A stretch of 64,000 bases of DNA from CBDFGE01 sp965247055 (GCA_965247055.1 CBDFGE010000006.1:124001-188000); one strand, 5' to 3'; shown: positions 50,589-59,854, numbered from the stretch's first letter. Numbers and translations: made by a program. The notes: a model not told the origin generated them from the letters alone.

Positions 50589-50859
50589 CCCGCGCCGGGT
50601 CTGGGCGCAGCCTCCCAGAAATCCAGCTCCATTCCCAGCCCCCTCTCCCTGGCCAGCAACCACGTCGGGCGCAGCTCCACGACCTGGCTCCGTCGTAACG
50701 GCCTCATTGACGTCGTCATCCCGTAGGAACATCGCCATATGGGAACCTCCTCCATGCCGTCGGTTCTGCCGGCCAGTCTAACAGTCGCCGCCCCGGCTGC
50801 AACGGGTCCTGAAAGCCGGCGGCAGCCCGAGAAATTGGCGGAACCATTGCCTCCCTGTG
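50589..50859 (-). other. Intergenic stretch with a possible gene-start remnant
   Basis: On the minus strand a good ribosome site (GGAGGAGG) precedes an ATG at 50,738 and AMFLRDDDVNEAVT, which resembles the first residues of ornithine cyclodeaminase family proteins. Similarity stops after about 15 codons. Probably a gene-start relic; otherwise nothing is seen. Confidence 0.25.
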
Positions 50860-50889
50860 TTGCAATCGTATGCCCACGAGGTGTAACAT
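50860..50889 (+). promoter_or_regulatory. Promoter of the hpt fusion gene
   Basis: TTGCAA and TAACAT with 18 bases between them, about 40 bases before the start codon. Confidence 0.4.
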
Positions 50890-50929
50890 CTGAGGTCAGT
50901 CCGATACGTCTTCAGTCCGTCGAAGAGGG

Positions 50930-51955
50930 TTGAAGTTGGCTGAACCGGAACAGACCAAGGGGACGGCCCCGGCGGCCTCGAAGAAGGCTAGGAGGAAGCC
51001 GGCCACGGCTCGACCGGTCGCCGGGGTGGGTGGACGGCCCGAAGGGGAGGCAGCCCCCGCAGAGGGCCAGCCCGGTGTGAAGTTTGCCCATCCCAGCGAG
51101 TCGGAGTTTGCCAGGATACTGGACTTCTACGGCGTCAAATGGGTCTACGAGCCCCGCTCCTTCCCCCTGCGCCAGGAAGGGGACAGGATCATGGAGATGT
51201 TCACTCCCGACTTCTACCTCCCCGACCTGGACATGTACATAGAGCTCACTACCCTCAGGCAAAGGCTGGTCACCGAGAAGAATCGGAAGCTGAGGCATCT
51301 GCGGGAGCTCTACCCGGAGGTAAACGTCAAGCTCCTGTACAAGCGGGACTACCGCCGGCTACTGGCCAAGTACGGGTACGGCCCTCTGGCACAGGAAGAC
51401 ATCCAGGGTATAGACCGGGTGCTCATCACCAGCGATCAGATCCGGCGGAGGGTGAGGGAGCTGGGACGGAAGATCTCCATGGACTACGTCGGGACTCAAC
51501 CTGTGCTGGTGGGGGTCCTCAAAGGCGTGCTTTGCTTTATGTCGGACCTGATGCGACAGGTCCCTCTTCCCCTGTCCATGGAGTTGATGTCCATATCCCA
51601 CTTCAACGGCGACGCTGCGGGAGTGAAGATAACCAAGGACCTGGACCGGGACATAACGAGACAGCACGTGCTCTTGGTGGAGGACATCGTGGACACGGGC
51701 ATGACCCTGAACTACCTGATGAACTACCTGCTCACCAGGAACCCTGCCAGCCTGAAGGTGTGCGCCCTGCTGGACAAACGGGTGCGGCGCCTCGTGGACG
51801 TGCCCGTGGAGTACGTGGGTTTCGAGATTCCCGACGAGTTCGTGGTGGGCTACGGGCTGGACTACATGGAAAAGTACCGCAACCTGCCGTTCATAGGCGT
51901 GCTCAAGCCGAAGGATGAAGAGGATATCCAGGAGCCCGTTGGGCAAAGGGGATAA
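50930..51955 (+). CDS. hpt: Hypoxanthine phosphoribosyltransferase with N-terminal nuclease-like domain
   Basis: 341 residues against about 180 for plain Hpt. Residues 1-48 are a charged, low-complexity leader. About 50-135 form a separate domain: FARILDFYGVKWVYEPRSFP, FTPDFYLPDLDMYIELTTLR and NVKLLYKRDYRRLL; the order E..(F)TPDFYL..E-L suggests a PD-(D/E)xK restriction-endonuclease-like fold. From about 150 the Hpt domain follows: PVLVGVLKGVLCFMSDLMRQ, the PRPP loop VLLVEDIVDTGMT and DEFVVGYGLDY. It salvages hypoxanthine/guanine with PRPP. Start TTG at 50,930 or the TTG two codons on; GAAGAGGG precedes. Confidence 0.85.
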   Translation: MKLAEPEQTKGTAPAASKKARRKPATARPVAGVGGRPEGEAAPAEGQPGVKFAHPSESEFARILDFYGVKWVYEPRSFPLRQEGDRIMEMFTPDFYLPDLDMYIELTTLRQRLVTEKNRKLRHLRELYPEVNVKLLYKRDYRRLLAKYGYGPLAQEDIQGIDRVLITSDQIRRRVRELGRKISMDYVGTQPVLVGVLKGVLCFMSDLMRQVPLPLSMELMSISHFNGDAAGVKITKDLDRDITRQHVLLVEDIVDTGMTLNYLMNYLLTRNPASLKVCALLDKRVRRLVDVPVEYVGFEIPDEFVVGYGLDYMEKYRNLPFIGVLKPKDEEDIQEPVGQRG

Positions 51956-52302
51956 AAAGAAGCGCCCCCAGTGACCTCAGCCTCCGGTCTTCGAGCCCAC
52001 CCACCGGGGCCTTTCAGCTCAACCTTTGGAGCTCACTCTTGGCGTCGCCGCCTCCTGCTTGCTCCTCCCGGCTTCCCTACTCGGCAACAGCTCCCTTTGG
52101 CCCTTGACCATCCGCCTCGATTACTGGGGACGCTACTTTAGATTTTACCAGACCCGTACGGACTTGTCAACGGCGGCTGTGGTGTGACGGCCGATACATC
52201 TCGGTAGGATCGATGGGCGGACTCGCGGGGGTGTCCAACGGGCTTGCTTTGGGATACACTGGTTGACAATGGCGGCGCAGACGGCGCCTCGGGGGTTCTT
52301 GG
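51956..52302. other. Intergenic stretch before pntAA
   Basis: About 350 bases with no supported gene. TTGACC at 52,105 and TTGTCA at 52,167 resemble -35 boxes but lack matching -10 sequences. Confidence 0.4.
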
Positions 52303-53481
52303 ATGATCGTTGGAGTCCCAAAGGAAACCCGCCCGGCCGAGCGGCGGGTCGCCCTGGTGCCTGAGGTAGTGCCCCGGCTGACGGCCATCGGGCTCGAGGT
52401 AATGCTGGAATCGTGCGCCGGGCTGAGGGCCGGGTTCCCCGACGCCGCCTATGAAGAGCAGGGTGTACATCTGGTCGCAGAGCGGTCTGCCCTCTTTGCC
52501 TCCGCGGATGTGCTGCTGCCCATGGGATGCCTGGGGGCCAACCCAGAGGCCGGACCCGCCGACCTAGAGATGGTGCGCCCCGGCCAGGTTGTCCTGGGGC
52601 TGCTTGATCCCCGGGGAGCGCCCGAGGCCATCGCGGAACTGGCAAGGCGTGGAGCGACAGCTTTCGCCCTGGAACTCCTCCCACGCCTCAGCCGTGCCCA
52701 GGCGATGGACGCGCTGACATCCATGGCCACGGTAGCGGGCTACAAAGCCGTGCTGCTGGCGGCCAACGAGCTCCCCAAGATGTTCCCCATGATGATGACC
52801 GCCGCCGGCACCGTCAGGCCCGCCCACGTGTTCGTGGTGGGGGCCGGCGTGGCTGGGCTTCACGCCATCGCGACAGCCCGCCGTCTGGGTGCTGTGGTGG
52901 ACGCTTACGATATTCGGCCCGCGGTTAAGGCTGAGGTCGAGAGCCTGCGCGCCAGGTTCCTGACCATTCCCCTTGAAACAGCGGGCACCGAGGGCGCCGG
53001 GGGGTATGCCCGAGCCATGGACGAGGAGTTCTACCGGCGTCAGCGAGAGATGATGTCTCGCGCGGTGGCCGAAAGCGATGTGGTCATCACTACAGCGGCG
53101 GTGCCCGGCAAGAAGGCCCCCATACTGGTCACCGAGGAGATGGTGAGAATTATGCGGCCGGGCTCCATAATCGTTGATCTGGCCGCGGAGTCGGGCGGGA
53201 ACTGCGCGCTTACCCGCCCGGGAGAGACGGTCGAGATCCACGGGGTCCTTATTCTTGGGCCGGTCAACTTGCCGTCTACCCTTCCTTACCACGCCAGCCA
53301 GATGTACGCCCGGAACCTGACCGCTTTCCTGGCAACCCTGGTGAAGGACGGGCGACCCAACATAGAGACCGAGGACCCCATCATTCGAGATACCCTGGTC
53401 ACCCACCAGGGAGAGGTGGTCAACCCCGAGGTGCGCGAGCTGCTACGCCGTCCGGACGACGTGCTGGCAGATGGCAGATGA
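52303..53481 (+). CDS. pntAA: NAD(P) transhydrogenase subunit alpha, part 1 (PntAA)
   Basis: 392 residues, NAD-binding dI component. Family marks: IVGVPKETRPAERRVALVPE, the Rossmann motif VFVVGAGVAGLHAIATARRL and DIRPAVKAEVESLRARF, and the closing TALVPG-type segment ILGPVNLPSTLPYHASQMYA. Alanine dehydrogenase relatives lack the pntAB/pntB neighbours found here. Soluble subunit on the cytoplasmic side. First gene of a three-gene operon. Confidence 0.95.
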   Translation: MIVGVPKETRPAERRVALVPEVVPRLTAIGLEVMLESCAGLRAGFPDAAYEEQGVHLVAERSALFASADVLLPMGCLGANPEAGPADLEMVRPGQVVLGLLDPRGAPEAIAELARRGATAFALELLPRLSRAQAMDALTSMATVAGYKAVLLAANELPKMFPMMMTAAGTVRPAHVFVVGAGVAGLHAIATARRLGAVVDAYDIRPAVKAEVESLRARFLTIPLETAGTEGAGGYARAMDEEFYRRQREMMSRAVAESDVVITTAAVPGKKAPILVTEEMVRIMRPGSIIVDLAAESGGNCALTRPGETVEIHGVLILGPVNLPSTLPYHASQMYARNLTAFLATLVKDGRPNIETEDPIIRDTLVTHQGEVVNPEVRELLRRPDDVLADGR

Positions 53482-53499
53482 TAGAAGGAGAGGCGCCTG

Positions 53500-53781
53500 A
53501 TGGACAGCCTTGTAATCTCTTTGACCGTGTTCGTCCTGGCCCTGTTCGTGGGCTTTGAGGTTATCAGCAAGGTGCCCGCGCTGCTGCATACGCCCCTGAT
53601 GTCCGGTGCCAATGCCATCTCAGGCATCACTCTGGTGGGGGCGCTGGTGGCCACGGGCGCCGAAAAGACCACCCTCGCCACGGTCCTGGGCGTCTTCGCC
53701 GTGGCGCTGGCTACCGTCAACGTGACGGGTGGGTTCCTGGTCACCCAGAGGGTGCTCCAGAAGTTCCGCCGGAAGAGCTAG
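53500..53781 (+). CDS. pntAB: NAD(P) transhydrogenase subunit alpha, part 2 (PntAB)
   Basis: 93 residues with three transmembrane helices, as in split alpha subunits: FVGFEVISKVPALLHTPLMS, ANAISGITLVGALV and TVNVTGGFLVTQRVL. Part of the proton channel. 18 bp after pntAA. Confidence 0.95.
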   Translation: MDSLVISLTVFVLALFVGFEVISKVPALLHTPLMSGANAISGITLVGALVATGAEKTTLATVLGVFAVALATVNVTGGFLVTQRVLQKFRRKS

Positions 53782-53782
53782 G

Positions 53783-55204
53783 ATGTCTGACTCTCTGATC
53801 AACCTGTTCTACCTCGCCGCGGCCGCCCTCTTCATCCTGGGCCTCCGGGGCCTGTCCCATCCCAGGACCGCCGCGAGGGGCAACCTCCTGGGGGCCTCGG
53901 GTATGCTTATCGCGGTCATCGTAACCCTCTTCGACCATAAGATAGTGGGATACGAGTTGATCCTGGCAGGAGTCACGGTAGGAGCGCTGGCCGGGACCGT
54001 GACGGCCGTCCGAGTCCCAATGACCTCGATGCCCCAGCTGGTTGCTCTGTTCAATGGATTCGGCGGCGGGGCCTCGGCCCTGATTGCCGGGGCTGCTCTA
54101 GCGACCTTCGTCCCAGGGGACATCTCAGAGACTCAAGTCGAGCTGGCCGCGGGGGCGTCCGCCCTGGTAGGCGCCGTAACCTTCTGGGGAAGCATGGTCG
54201 CCTTCGGGAAGCTCCAGGGAGTCGTAACCGAGCGCCCTGTGACGCTGCCGGGCCATCATTTCTTGAACGGAGCGCTGGCGTTGGCCTGCCTGGGGCTGGT
54301 CGCCTGGCTGGTGGCCGGCTCCAACCCCCTCATCACCTTCTGGATTCTACTCGGCGTCGCCGGAATCCTGGGAGTGATGCTGGTGGTCCCCGTTGGCGGG
54401 GCCGACATGCCGGTGATCATCTCCCTCCTCAACTCGTCATCGGGGCTGGCGGCGGCGGCCACCGGATTTGCCCTGGACAATAACATGCTGATAATCGCCG
54501 GCTCCCTGGTGGGCGCCGCAGGATTTCTCCTCACCCTTCACATGTCCCGGGCCATGAACCGCTCCCTGGCCAACGTGCTGTTTGCCGGGGTGGGGGCCGC
54601 CGTTTCGAGACCAGGGGAAGCCGAAGCCATCTACGCCGGGCGGATAAAGTCCTCCACGCCCGAGGAGGTGGTCATGCTGCTGGAGGATGCCCGCCGCGTG
54701 GTCATCGCCCCCGGCTTCGGCCTGGCTACCGCCCAGGCCCAGTACGCCGTGCGGGACCTGGCCAACCTGCTGGAGGCCAGAGGGGTGGAGGTGGAGTACG
54801 CCATCCATCCGGTGGCGGGGAGGATGCCGGGCCACATGAACGTCCTGCTGGCCGACGCGGACATCCCTTACGAGAAACTGAAGGATATGGATGAGATCAA
54901 TCCCACCTTCCCGCAGACCGACCTGGTGCTGGTGCTCGGCGCCAACGACGTGGTCAACCCTCTGGCGCGCACGGCGGACCCTAGCATTCCCATTGCAGGT
55001 ATGCCCATCCTCGACGTGGACCAGGCCCGGACGGTGGTCGTGGTCAAGCGGAGTCTCAGCCCAGGCTTCGCGGGAATACCCAACCCTCTGTTTGCCGCCG
55101 ACAACACTCTGATGCTGTTCGGCGACGCCAAGCAGATGGTGCTAGAGATCGCAGCGGCCCTGAGGCATGGGGCTGCGGCCACGCCGAGGGCAACCACCGG
55201 CTAG
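53783..55204 (+). CDS. pntB: NAD(P) transhydrogenase subunit beta (PntB)
   Basis: 473 residues. Nine or so membrane helices (for example LVALFNGFGGGASALIAGAA), then the NADP-binding dIII domain: VIAPGFGLATAQAQYAV, HPVAGRMPGHMNVLLADADI, LVLGANDVVNPLAR and VVVKRSLSPGFAGIPNPLF. Uses the proton gradient to reduce NADP with NADH. The ATG follows the pntAB stop by one base; an upstream in-frame ATG overlaps pntAB and is less likely. Confidence 0.96.
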   Translation: MSDSLINLFYLAAAALFILGLRGLSHPRTAARGNLLGASGMLIAVIVTLFDHKIVGYELILAGVTVGALAGTVTAVRVPMTSMPQLVALFNGFGGGASALIAGAALATFVPGDISETQVELAAGASALVGAVTFWGSMVAFGKLQGVVTERPVTLPGHHFLNGALALACLGLVAWLVAGSNPLITFWILLGVAGILGVMLVVPVGGADMPVIISLLNSSSGLAAAATGFALDNNMLIIAGSLVGAAGFLLTLHMSRAMNRSLANVLFAGVGAAVSRPGEAEAIYAGRIKSSTPEEVVMLLEDARRVVIAPGFGLATAQAQYAVRDLANLLEARGVEVEYAIHPVAGRMPGHMNVLLADADIPYEKLKDMDEINPTFPQTDLVLVLGANDVVNPLARTADPSIPIAGMPILDVDQARTVVVVKRSLSPGFAGIPNPLFAADNTLMLFGDAKQMVLEIAAALRHGAAATPRATTG

Positions 55205-55215
55205 GTTGGGCTGCG

Positions 55216-55461
55216 TCACTCCACGAACTGGAGCTCCAGCTCCGTATCCTCGTCCGCGCCTGGGTAGCCGGCATCGGAGAGGGTGCTCTCAAGGTTGGCC
55301 TGGCCTTCGCGAGCCTGCACCCAGGACATGAAGCCTTCCACCAGGGCGTCCTGGGCCTCTTGGGGGGTTGCCCCTCTGCCCGTCACCTCCAGGACGTCGA
55401 CGCTGGCCAGGTAGCCGTCGCCGTCCTGGAGCACCCTGGCCTCCAGCGTGATCTTCCCCAC
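55216..55461 (-). CDS. Small HicB-like protein
   Basis: 81 residues, GTG start with AGGAG seven bases before it. LEARVLQDGDGYLASVDVLE, then GATPQEAQDALVEGF, has the pattern of HicB/RNase H-like antitoxin folds (beta-beta-beta-alpha), but no HicA toxin gene is adjacent and there is no DNA-binding tail. The C-terminus is very acidic (ADEDTELELQFVE). Convergent with pntB. Function unknown. Confidence 0.5.
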   Translation of the reverse strand: MGKITLEARVLQDGDGYLASVDVLEVTGRGATPQEAQDALVEGFMSWVQAREGQANLESTLSDAGYPGADEDTELELQFVE

Positions 55462-55639
55462 CTCAGCACTCCTGGTAGTTTCAGCACTCCCGGTAGTTGT
55501 GCTAGCGGACTCTTTTCTCCCGTGAAAACCCTCCTCCAGTATCCTGGGCTTGAGGCCACCATGTCAACACTGGGCTCTCGGGGGTGTCAACGCGCGCACG
55601 GCGCTTGGCGGCGCCCTCGACGGCCGCTATACTGGCCCC

Positions 55640-56455
55640 ATGGACAGGGAGCCGCTTCCTATAATCTCCGTCGGCGGCAGCACGCTGGCCGCCCTGTTCG
55701 TCGGGGCACTTCTCACGATAGACCAGACGCCGAAGCTGCTGAGCAGCGGGCTCTTCTGGGCGGGCCTGGCCGGTGGTGCGGTAGCGGTAGGCCCATTAGC
55801 GAACCTGGTCTTCGTCCGGTTGTGGGAACGATTTTTCGGTGGATACTTCAACGTGGGACTGCCTCGTTGGTTTGAGTTCAAAGGCCAGCTCAATCGCGAG
55901 GACAGCCAGGGAGAGATTGATCAACTAACACATGGCGGACGTTTGAGGGACGAGGTTGTTAACTACATACGTAGACGGTCCGGCTCATGTGTGCTGATAG
56001 CCCAGGCAAACCTGGCAGTCTTCGGCGGGCTGCTAGGATTCGGCCTTTCCTATGGCATGACGATGGCGTGGGGAAGCGACATCTACTCCCACGATGCCCG
56101 GGACAGCTTCCATTTCCACGAAATAGGCGTGGGTGTTTACCTCGGGGTACTGATGTTACTGTCTCTCCTGCTGGCATGGGCATACCGCAACACCAACGGA
56201 GAACTGACCAGGTACCACGCACGAGTGCTAAGTTCGCGCATTAGACCAGAACTCAACCACGAAGTGCGGCGGTTCATCCGATGGAGGCAGGAGCAACCAC
56301 TCGCCCTCGCACGGCGTGCTCGACGGCCCAGACCACGAGTTCGCTTACGATGGTTTTGGAGACAACTGAGAGTTCAGAGAAGACCATGGGGACTCGTATG
56401 GTGGCTCCTTCGCCAACCCTTCCGTCCCCTACGACCTTTCTTGCCGTTCCCCTGA
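55640..56455 (+). CDS. Membrane protein of unknown function
   Basis: 271 residues with about four hydrophobic helices: LAALFVGALLTIDQ, FWAGLAGGAVAVGPLANLVF, ANLAVFGGLLGFGLSYGM and VYLGVLMLLSLLLAWAY. The C-terminal 60 residues are extremely rich in Arg, Trp and Pro (RRARRPRPRVRLRWFWRQLR), probably binding nucleic acid or acidic lipid. No family recognised. Start chosen at the first ATG after the upstream palindrome; no strong ribosome site. Confidence 0.5.
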   Translation: MDREPLPIISVGGSTLAALFVGALLTIDQTPKLLSSGLFWAGLAGGAVAVGPLANLVFVRLWERFFGGYFNVGLPRWFEFKGQLNREDSQGEIDQLTHGGRLRDEVVNYIRRRSGSCVLIAQANLAVFGGLLGFGLSYGMTMAWGSDIYSHDARDSFHFHEIGVGVYLGVLMLLSLLLAWAYRNTNGELTRYHARVLSSRIRPELNHEVRRFIRWRQEQPLALARRARRPRPRVRLRWFWRQLRVQRRPWGLVWWLLRQPFRPLRPFLPFP

Positions 56456-56505
56456 CAACTTCTCGCTTTAGGGCTTCGCCACTCGCACCCGTTGGCGCGC
56501 CCGCC

Positions 56506-57840
56506 CTAGACCACCCCGTCCCGGCGCATGGCCGACAGCGCCCCCTCGAAGGCCTCCAGGGTGCGGTCCACGTCCTGCTCCCGGTGGGTGGAGGAGACGA
56601 TGAGGGACCCACGGCCCATGATGTCCGCCCCCCCGTTGATCATGGCCCGCTTCAGGGGCATGGTCAGCTCGGGGCCCGCCGCCGCCTTGATCTCCCGGTG
56701 GGGCATGGTGCACATCTCCCGGTCGCAGTCGCAGTCCCTCAGGGTTATGTGGATAAGGGAGGAGAGGCCCTGGGCGTGGCCCGCCACCTCCATCTTGGAG
56801 AAAATCGCGTTGAGCCCCTTCTTGAGCCGGGCCGCCATGGCGTCGGCCCTGTCGTTGATGGGCTGGCTGGCGATCATCTCCAGGCACGTGGCCCCCGCCG
56901 CCGCAGAAAGCGGGTTGGCGTTGAAGGTGCCGGGATGGGCTATGCGGTTCTGGCTGTCCCAGGCCGCGTCGTCGCGGAAGGCGATCATGTCTATGATGTC
57001 GGCCTTGCCCCCCACGACACCTCCAGGCAGCCCGCCGGCCACGATCTTGGCGAAGGTAGTCAGGTCGGGGTCGATGCCGAACTTCACCTGCGCCCCGCCG
57101 GGGGAGACCCGGAAGCCGGTGACCACCTCGTCCATGATGAGGAGCACCCCGTACCTTCTGGTGACCTCCCTCAGGTCATCCAGGAACCGGGGGACCATGA
57201 TGGGGAGCTGGCCGAAGTGGGCGCCGGTGGGCTCCAGGATAACGGCGGCGACGTCCCCGTCCCGCGATAGGACCTGCTCGACGGCGGAGATATCGCCGGG
57301 GGGAAGCACGATCATGGACTGGGCGGTGGTCTCGGGGACTCCGGCCACGGGCGCGTCGCCCAGAGTAACCGAGTAGTCGTGCCAGCCGTGGAAGTGCTCG
57401 ACGAACTTGACCACCTTGTTCTTGCCCGTGTAGGCCCTGGCGAGGCGAAGGGCCATCAACGTCGCCTCGGTGCCCGAGCTGTGGCAGCGTATCTTCTCTA
57501 TGGACGGGACCAGCCTCTTTATGGCCCGGCCCCAGCGTATCTCCTCGTCGGTGTTGGCCCCCAGGTGGGTGCCCCTGGCGACCTGGTTGGTCACCGCCGC
57601 CACGATCGCGGGATGGGAGTGACCCAGGATCAGGGATCCGTGGCCGGACACGTAGTCCACGTACTCGTTGCCGTCCACGTCCCATTTCAGGGGGCCGCTG
57701 CCGTGGGTGACGTAGATGGGGAAGGGAGTCACGTACCTGGTGTCATGGGTCACGCCCCCGGGAAATATCTGCGTGGCCTCCTCGTACCGCTGGGCCGAGC
57801 CCGGATGCTTCTGGACGTACTCCTCAAGTATGGTATCCAT
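56506..57840 (-). CDS. Class-III PLP aminotransferase, glutamate-1-semialdehyde aminomutase-like
   Basis: 444 residues. PLP residues: Asp237-Glu238 in LLIMDEVVTGFR and Lys265 in TFAKIVAGGLPGG; SSGTEATLMALRLARAYTG binds the phosphate. It resembles HemL, but the neighbours are not haem genes and an inserted CDCDREMCT motif near the end is unusual, so an omega-aminotransferase or aminomutase with another substrate is more likely. ATG at 57,840 selected over a longer frame without homology. Divergent from ispH. Confidence 0.85.
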   Translation of the reverse strand: MDTILEEYVQKHPGSAQRYEEATQIFPGGVTHDTRYVTPFPIYVTHGSGPLKWDVDGNEYVDYVSGHGSLILGHSHPAIVAAVTNQVARGTHLGANTDEEIRWGRAIKRLVPSIEKIRCHSSGTEATLMALRLARAYTGKNKVVKFVEHFHGWHDYSVTLGDAPVAGVPETTAQSMIVLPPGDISAVEQVLSRDGDVAAVILEPTGAHFGQLPIMVPRFLDDLREVTRRYGVLLIMDEVVTGFRVSPGGAQVKFGIDPDLTTFAKIVAGGLPGGVVGGKADIIDMIAFRDDAAWDSQNRIAHPGTFNANPLSAAAGATCLEMIASQPINDRADAMAARLKKGLNAIFSKMEVAGHAQGLSSLIHITLRDCDCDREMCTMPHREIKAAAGPELTMPLKRAMINGGADIMGRGSLIVSSTHREQDVDRTLEAFEGALSAMRRDGVV

Positions 57841-57910
57841 GGACGCTCCTTTCGTGGGACCGCGGACGCCGGGCCCTACGGGTCCCCGGCGCGCTCCCAC
57901 CTTAACCGCA

Positions 57911-57932
57911 CCGACATGATATAATATGTCGG
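57911..57932 (+). promoter_or_regulatory. Perfect inverted repeat containing a -10 box, upstream of ispH
   Basis: CCGACAT and ATGTCGG are exact complements separated by eight bases that contain TATAAT (57,920-57,925). A protein bound here would cover the promoter. It sits between ispH and the divergent aminotransferase and could control either. It is also capable of forming a hairpin in RNA if transcribed. Confidence 0.45.
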
Positions 57933-57995
57933 TCCTTTTGTACAGGCAGGCCGGGTGCTGCAGGCGTTTTACGTGGACCGTAGGGAGGCAACTTG

Positions 57996-58895
57996 ATGGA
58001 CGTGGTACTCAGCTCTCCGCGAGGCTTCTGCGCTGGCGTGGTGCGGGCCATCGAGGTGGTCGAGCTATGCCTGGCCAAGTTCGGGCCGCCCGTTTACGTA
58101 AAGCACCAGATCGTGCACAACCCCTACGTGGTCGCCAGCCTGGAGAGGAAGGGCGCCATCACCGTGGAGAACGTCGAGGAGATACCCTCCGAGTCGGTGG
58201 TGGTATTCTCCGCCCATGGCTCCGCCCCAGAGGACTTCCGGAAGGCCGAGGCCAGAGGGCTCAGGATCATCGACGCCACCTGTCCCCTAGTAACAAGGGT
58301 CCACAACGAGGCGAAGAAGTACCAGAGGGAGGGCAGAAGGGTTATCCTGGTTGGGCACCGGGGCCACCAGGAGGTGCACGGCACAATGGGCCAGACGCCC
58401 ATGACCCTGGTGGACGAGCGCGAGGGGCTGGACCTGCCGCGTTGGAACACGGATACACCTGTGGTTGTCCTTACACAGACAACCCTGTCGGTGGACGACA
58501 CTCGGGAGGTCGTGGAACACATTGAAGAGATCTTCCCCGACGCGATAACCAGGGCGGACATCTGCTACGCCACCACCAACCGCCAGGAAGCGGTCAAGCG
58601 GCTGGCGGACATCGTGGACGTGGTCCTGGTTATCGGAGCCCAGAACAGCTCTAACTGCAGCCGCCTTCGGGAGGTGGCCGAAGCCCACGGCGTGCCCGCT
58701 TACCTGATAATGGGACCCGAGGACCTCGACACGGAGGCCATCGCCGGAGTACGCCGGGTCGGCATCACCTCGGGGGCGTCGACCCCGGAGGTTCTGGTGG
58801 ATGCTGTGATCAAGGCGCTGGAGCCGGACGACGTGACCACCCTCGCGGGGATTGAGGAGAACGTGGCCTTCATCCTCCCCAAGGAGCTGCGCTAG
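57996..58895 (+). CDS. ispH: 4-hydroxy-3-methylbut-2-enyl diphosphate reductase (IspH/LytB)
   Basis: 299 residues. Cluster cysteines: C12 (SPRGFCAGV), C96 (DATCPLV) and C190 (ICYATTNRQ). An extra cysteine C221 sits in NSSNCSRL. It makes isopentenyl and dimethylallyl diphosphate in the last step of the MEP pathway, using a 4Fe-4S cluster that the suf system would supply. ATG at 57,996 with AGGGAGG upstream; the TTG one codon earlier is also in frame. Confidence 0.96.
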   Translation: MDVVLSSPRGFCAGVVRAIEVVELCLAKFGPPVYVKHQIVHNPYVVASLERKGAITVENVEEIPSESVVVFSAHGSAPEDFRKAEARGLRIIDATCPLVTRVHNEAKKYQREGRRVILVGHRGHQEVHGTMGQTPMTLVDEREGLDLPRWNTDTPVVVLTQTTLSVDDTREVVEHIEEIFPDAITRADICYATTNRQEAVKRLADIVDVVLVIGAQNSSNCSRLREVAEAHGVPAYLIMGPEDLDTEAIAGVRRVGITSGASTPEVLVDAVIKALEPDDVTTLAGIEENVAFILPKELR

Positions 58896-58972
58896 CCCTT
58901 CTTGTCCTTTGTGACGCCACAGCGGTCCAGTCCCCGCAACACCGGCACAGACCTTGGCCGAAGGCACGGTCC

Positions 58973-59854
58973 ATGAGCAATCCCAGGGCAGACTACATTC
59001 CCATCGTCCACCGGCGGCCCCTGAAGCTTCCGGGTAACGCGAGGGTGGCCGTGTGGCCCATCATCAACGTGGAGGAGTGGGACATCAACGCCCCGATGGC
59101 CCGCACCGTCATACCCGCTCCCCAGGGGGTCACAGTGGTCCCCGACATCGCCAACTTCAGCTGGTTCGACTACGGGCTGCGGGTAGGGTTCTGGAGGATG
59201 AAGCAGGTCCTGGACTCCCACCAGGTGCGGGCGACCGTAAGCCTCAACGCCTCCATCTGCAACTCCTACCCCGCCATCGTGGAGGAGAGCCTGAAGAGCG
59301 GATGGGAGATCATCGGCCACGGGTTCACCCAGAGGGCCCTGAACCTGGAAGAGGACGAGAGAGGCGTCATAAGGCGGACGATCCAGCTGATAAAAGAGAC
59401 CACGGGCACTGCTCCCAGGGGATGGATGGGGCCGGGGCTTGCCGAGACCTTCCATACGCCGGATATCTTGGCCGAGGAGGGGATCGAGTACGTGTGCGAC
59501 TGGGTCAACGACGACCAGCCCTACCCTATGAAGGTGAAGAAGGGCAGTCTCATCTCCATACCCTACACGCTGGAGATAAACGACATCCCGATCTACCTTA
59601 TACAGAACCACCGCTCGCCGGAGATCTTCGAGCGATCGCGGGACCAGTTCGACACCTTGTACAGAGAGGGGGAGGCAAGCGCCCGGATCATGGCGGTCTC
59701 CACCCATCCCTACATCACGGGCGTGCCCCACCGCATACGCTACTACGACCAGATATTCCAGTACATCAAGGGGCACGAAGGGGTGCTCTTCATGACCGGG
59801 AGCGAGATCCTGGACTGGTACAGGGCGGCGTCGGGCGCCGGGGGAGGCTCCTAG
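58973..59854 (+). CDS. Polysaccharide deacetylase family (NodB/PuuE-like) protein
   Basis: 293 residues, NodB-type barrel. RVAVWPIINVEEWDI opens the fold; ATVSLNASICNSYPAIVEES and GWEIIGHGFTQRALNL carry the metal region; WMGPGLAETFHTPDILAEEG and MAVSTHPYITGVPHR the later motifs. The first motif lacks the usual TFDDG, and GHGFTQ replaces the H-x-x-x-H of chitin deacetylases, as in allantoinase-like PuuE members. It probably acts on a small amide. Convergent with the PAC2 gene, 4-bp overlap. Confidence 0.8.
   Translation: MSNPRADYIPIVHRRPLKLPGNARVAVWPIINVEEWDINAPMARTVIPAPQGVTVVPDIANFSWFDYGLRVGFWRMKQVLDSHQVRATVSLNASICNSYPAIVEESLKSGWEIIGHGFTQRALNLEEDERGVIRRTIQLIKETTGTAPRGWMGPGLAETFHTPDILAEEGIEYVCDWVNDDQPYPMKVKKGSLISIPYTLEINDIPIYLIQNHRSPEIFERSRDQFDTLYREGEASARIMAVSTHPYITGVPHRIRYYDQIFQYIKGHEGVLFMTGSEILDWYRAASGAGGGS

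Noticed and set aside
52145..52684. Minus-strand gene of 179 codons over the start of pntAA
   Set aside because: Antisense shadow of pntAA, arginine/proline-rich translation typical of wrong frames.
55216..55461. HicAB toxin-antitoxin system
   Set aside because: The HicB-like frame has no HicA partner on either side.
56506..57840. Firm naming of the aminotransferase as hemL
   Set aside because: Fold fits, but no haem genes are near and the sequence has an unusual cysteine-rich insert; kept as HemL-like.
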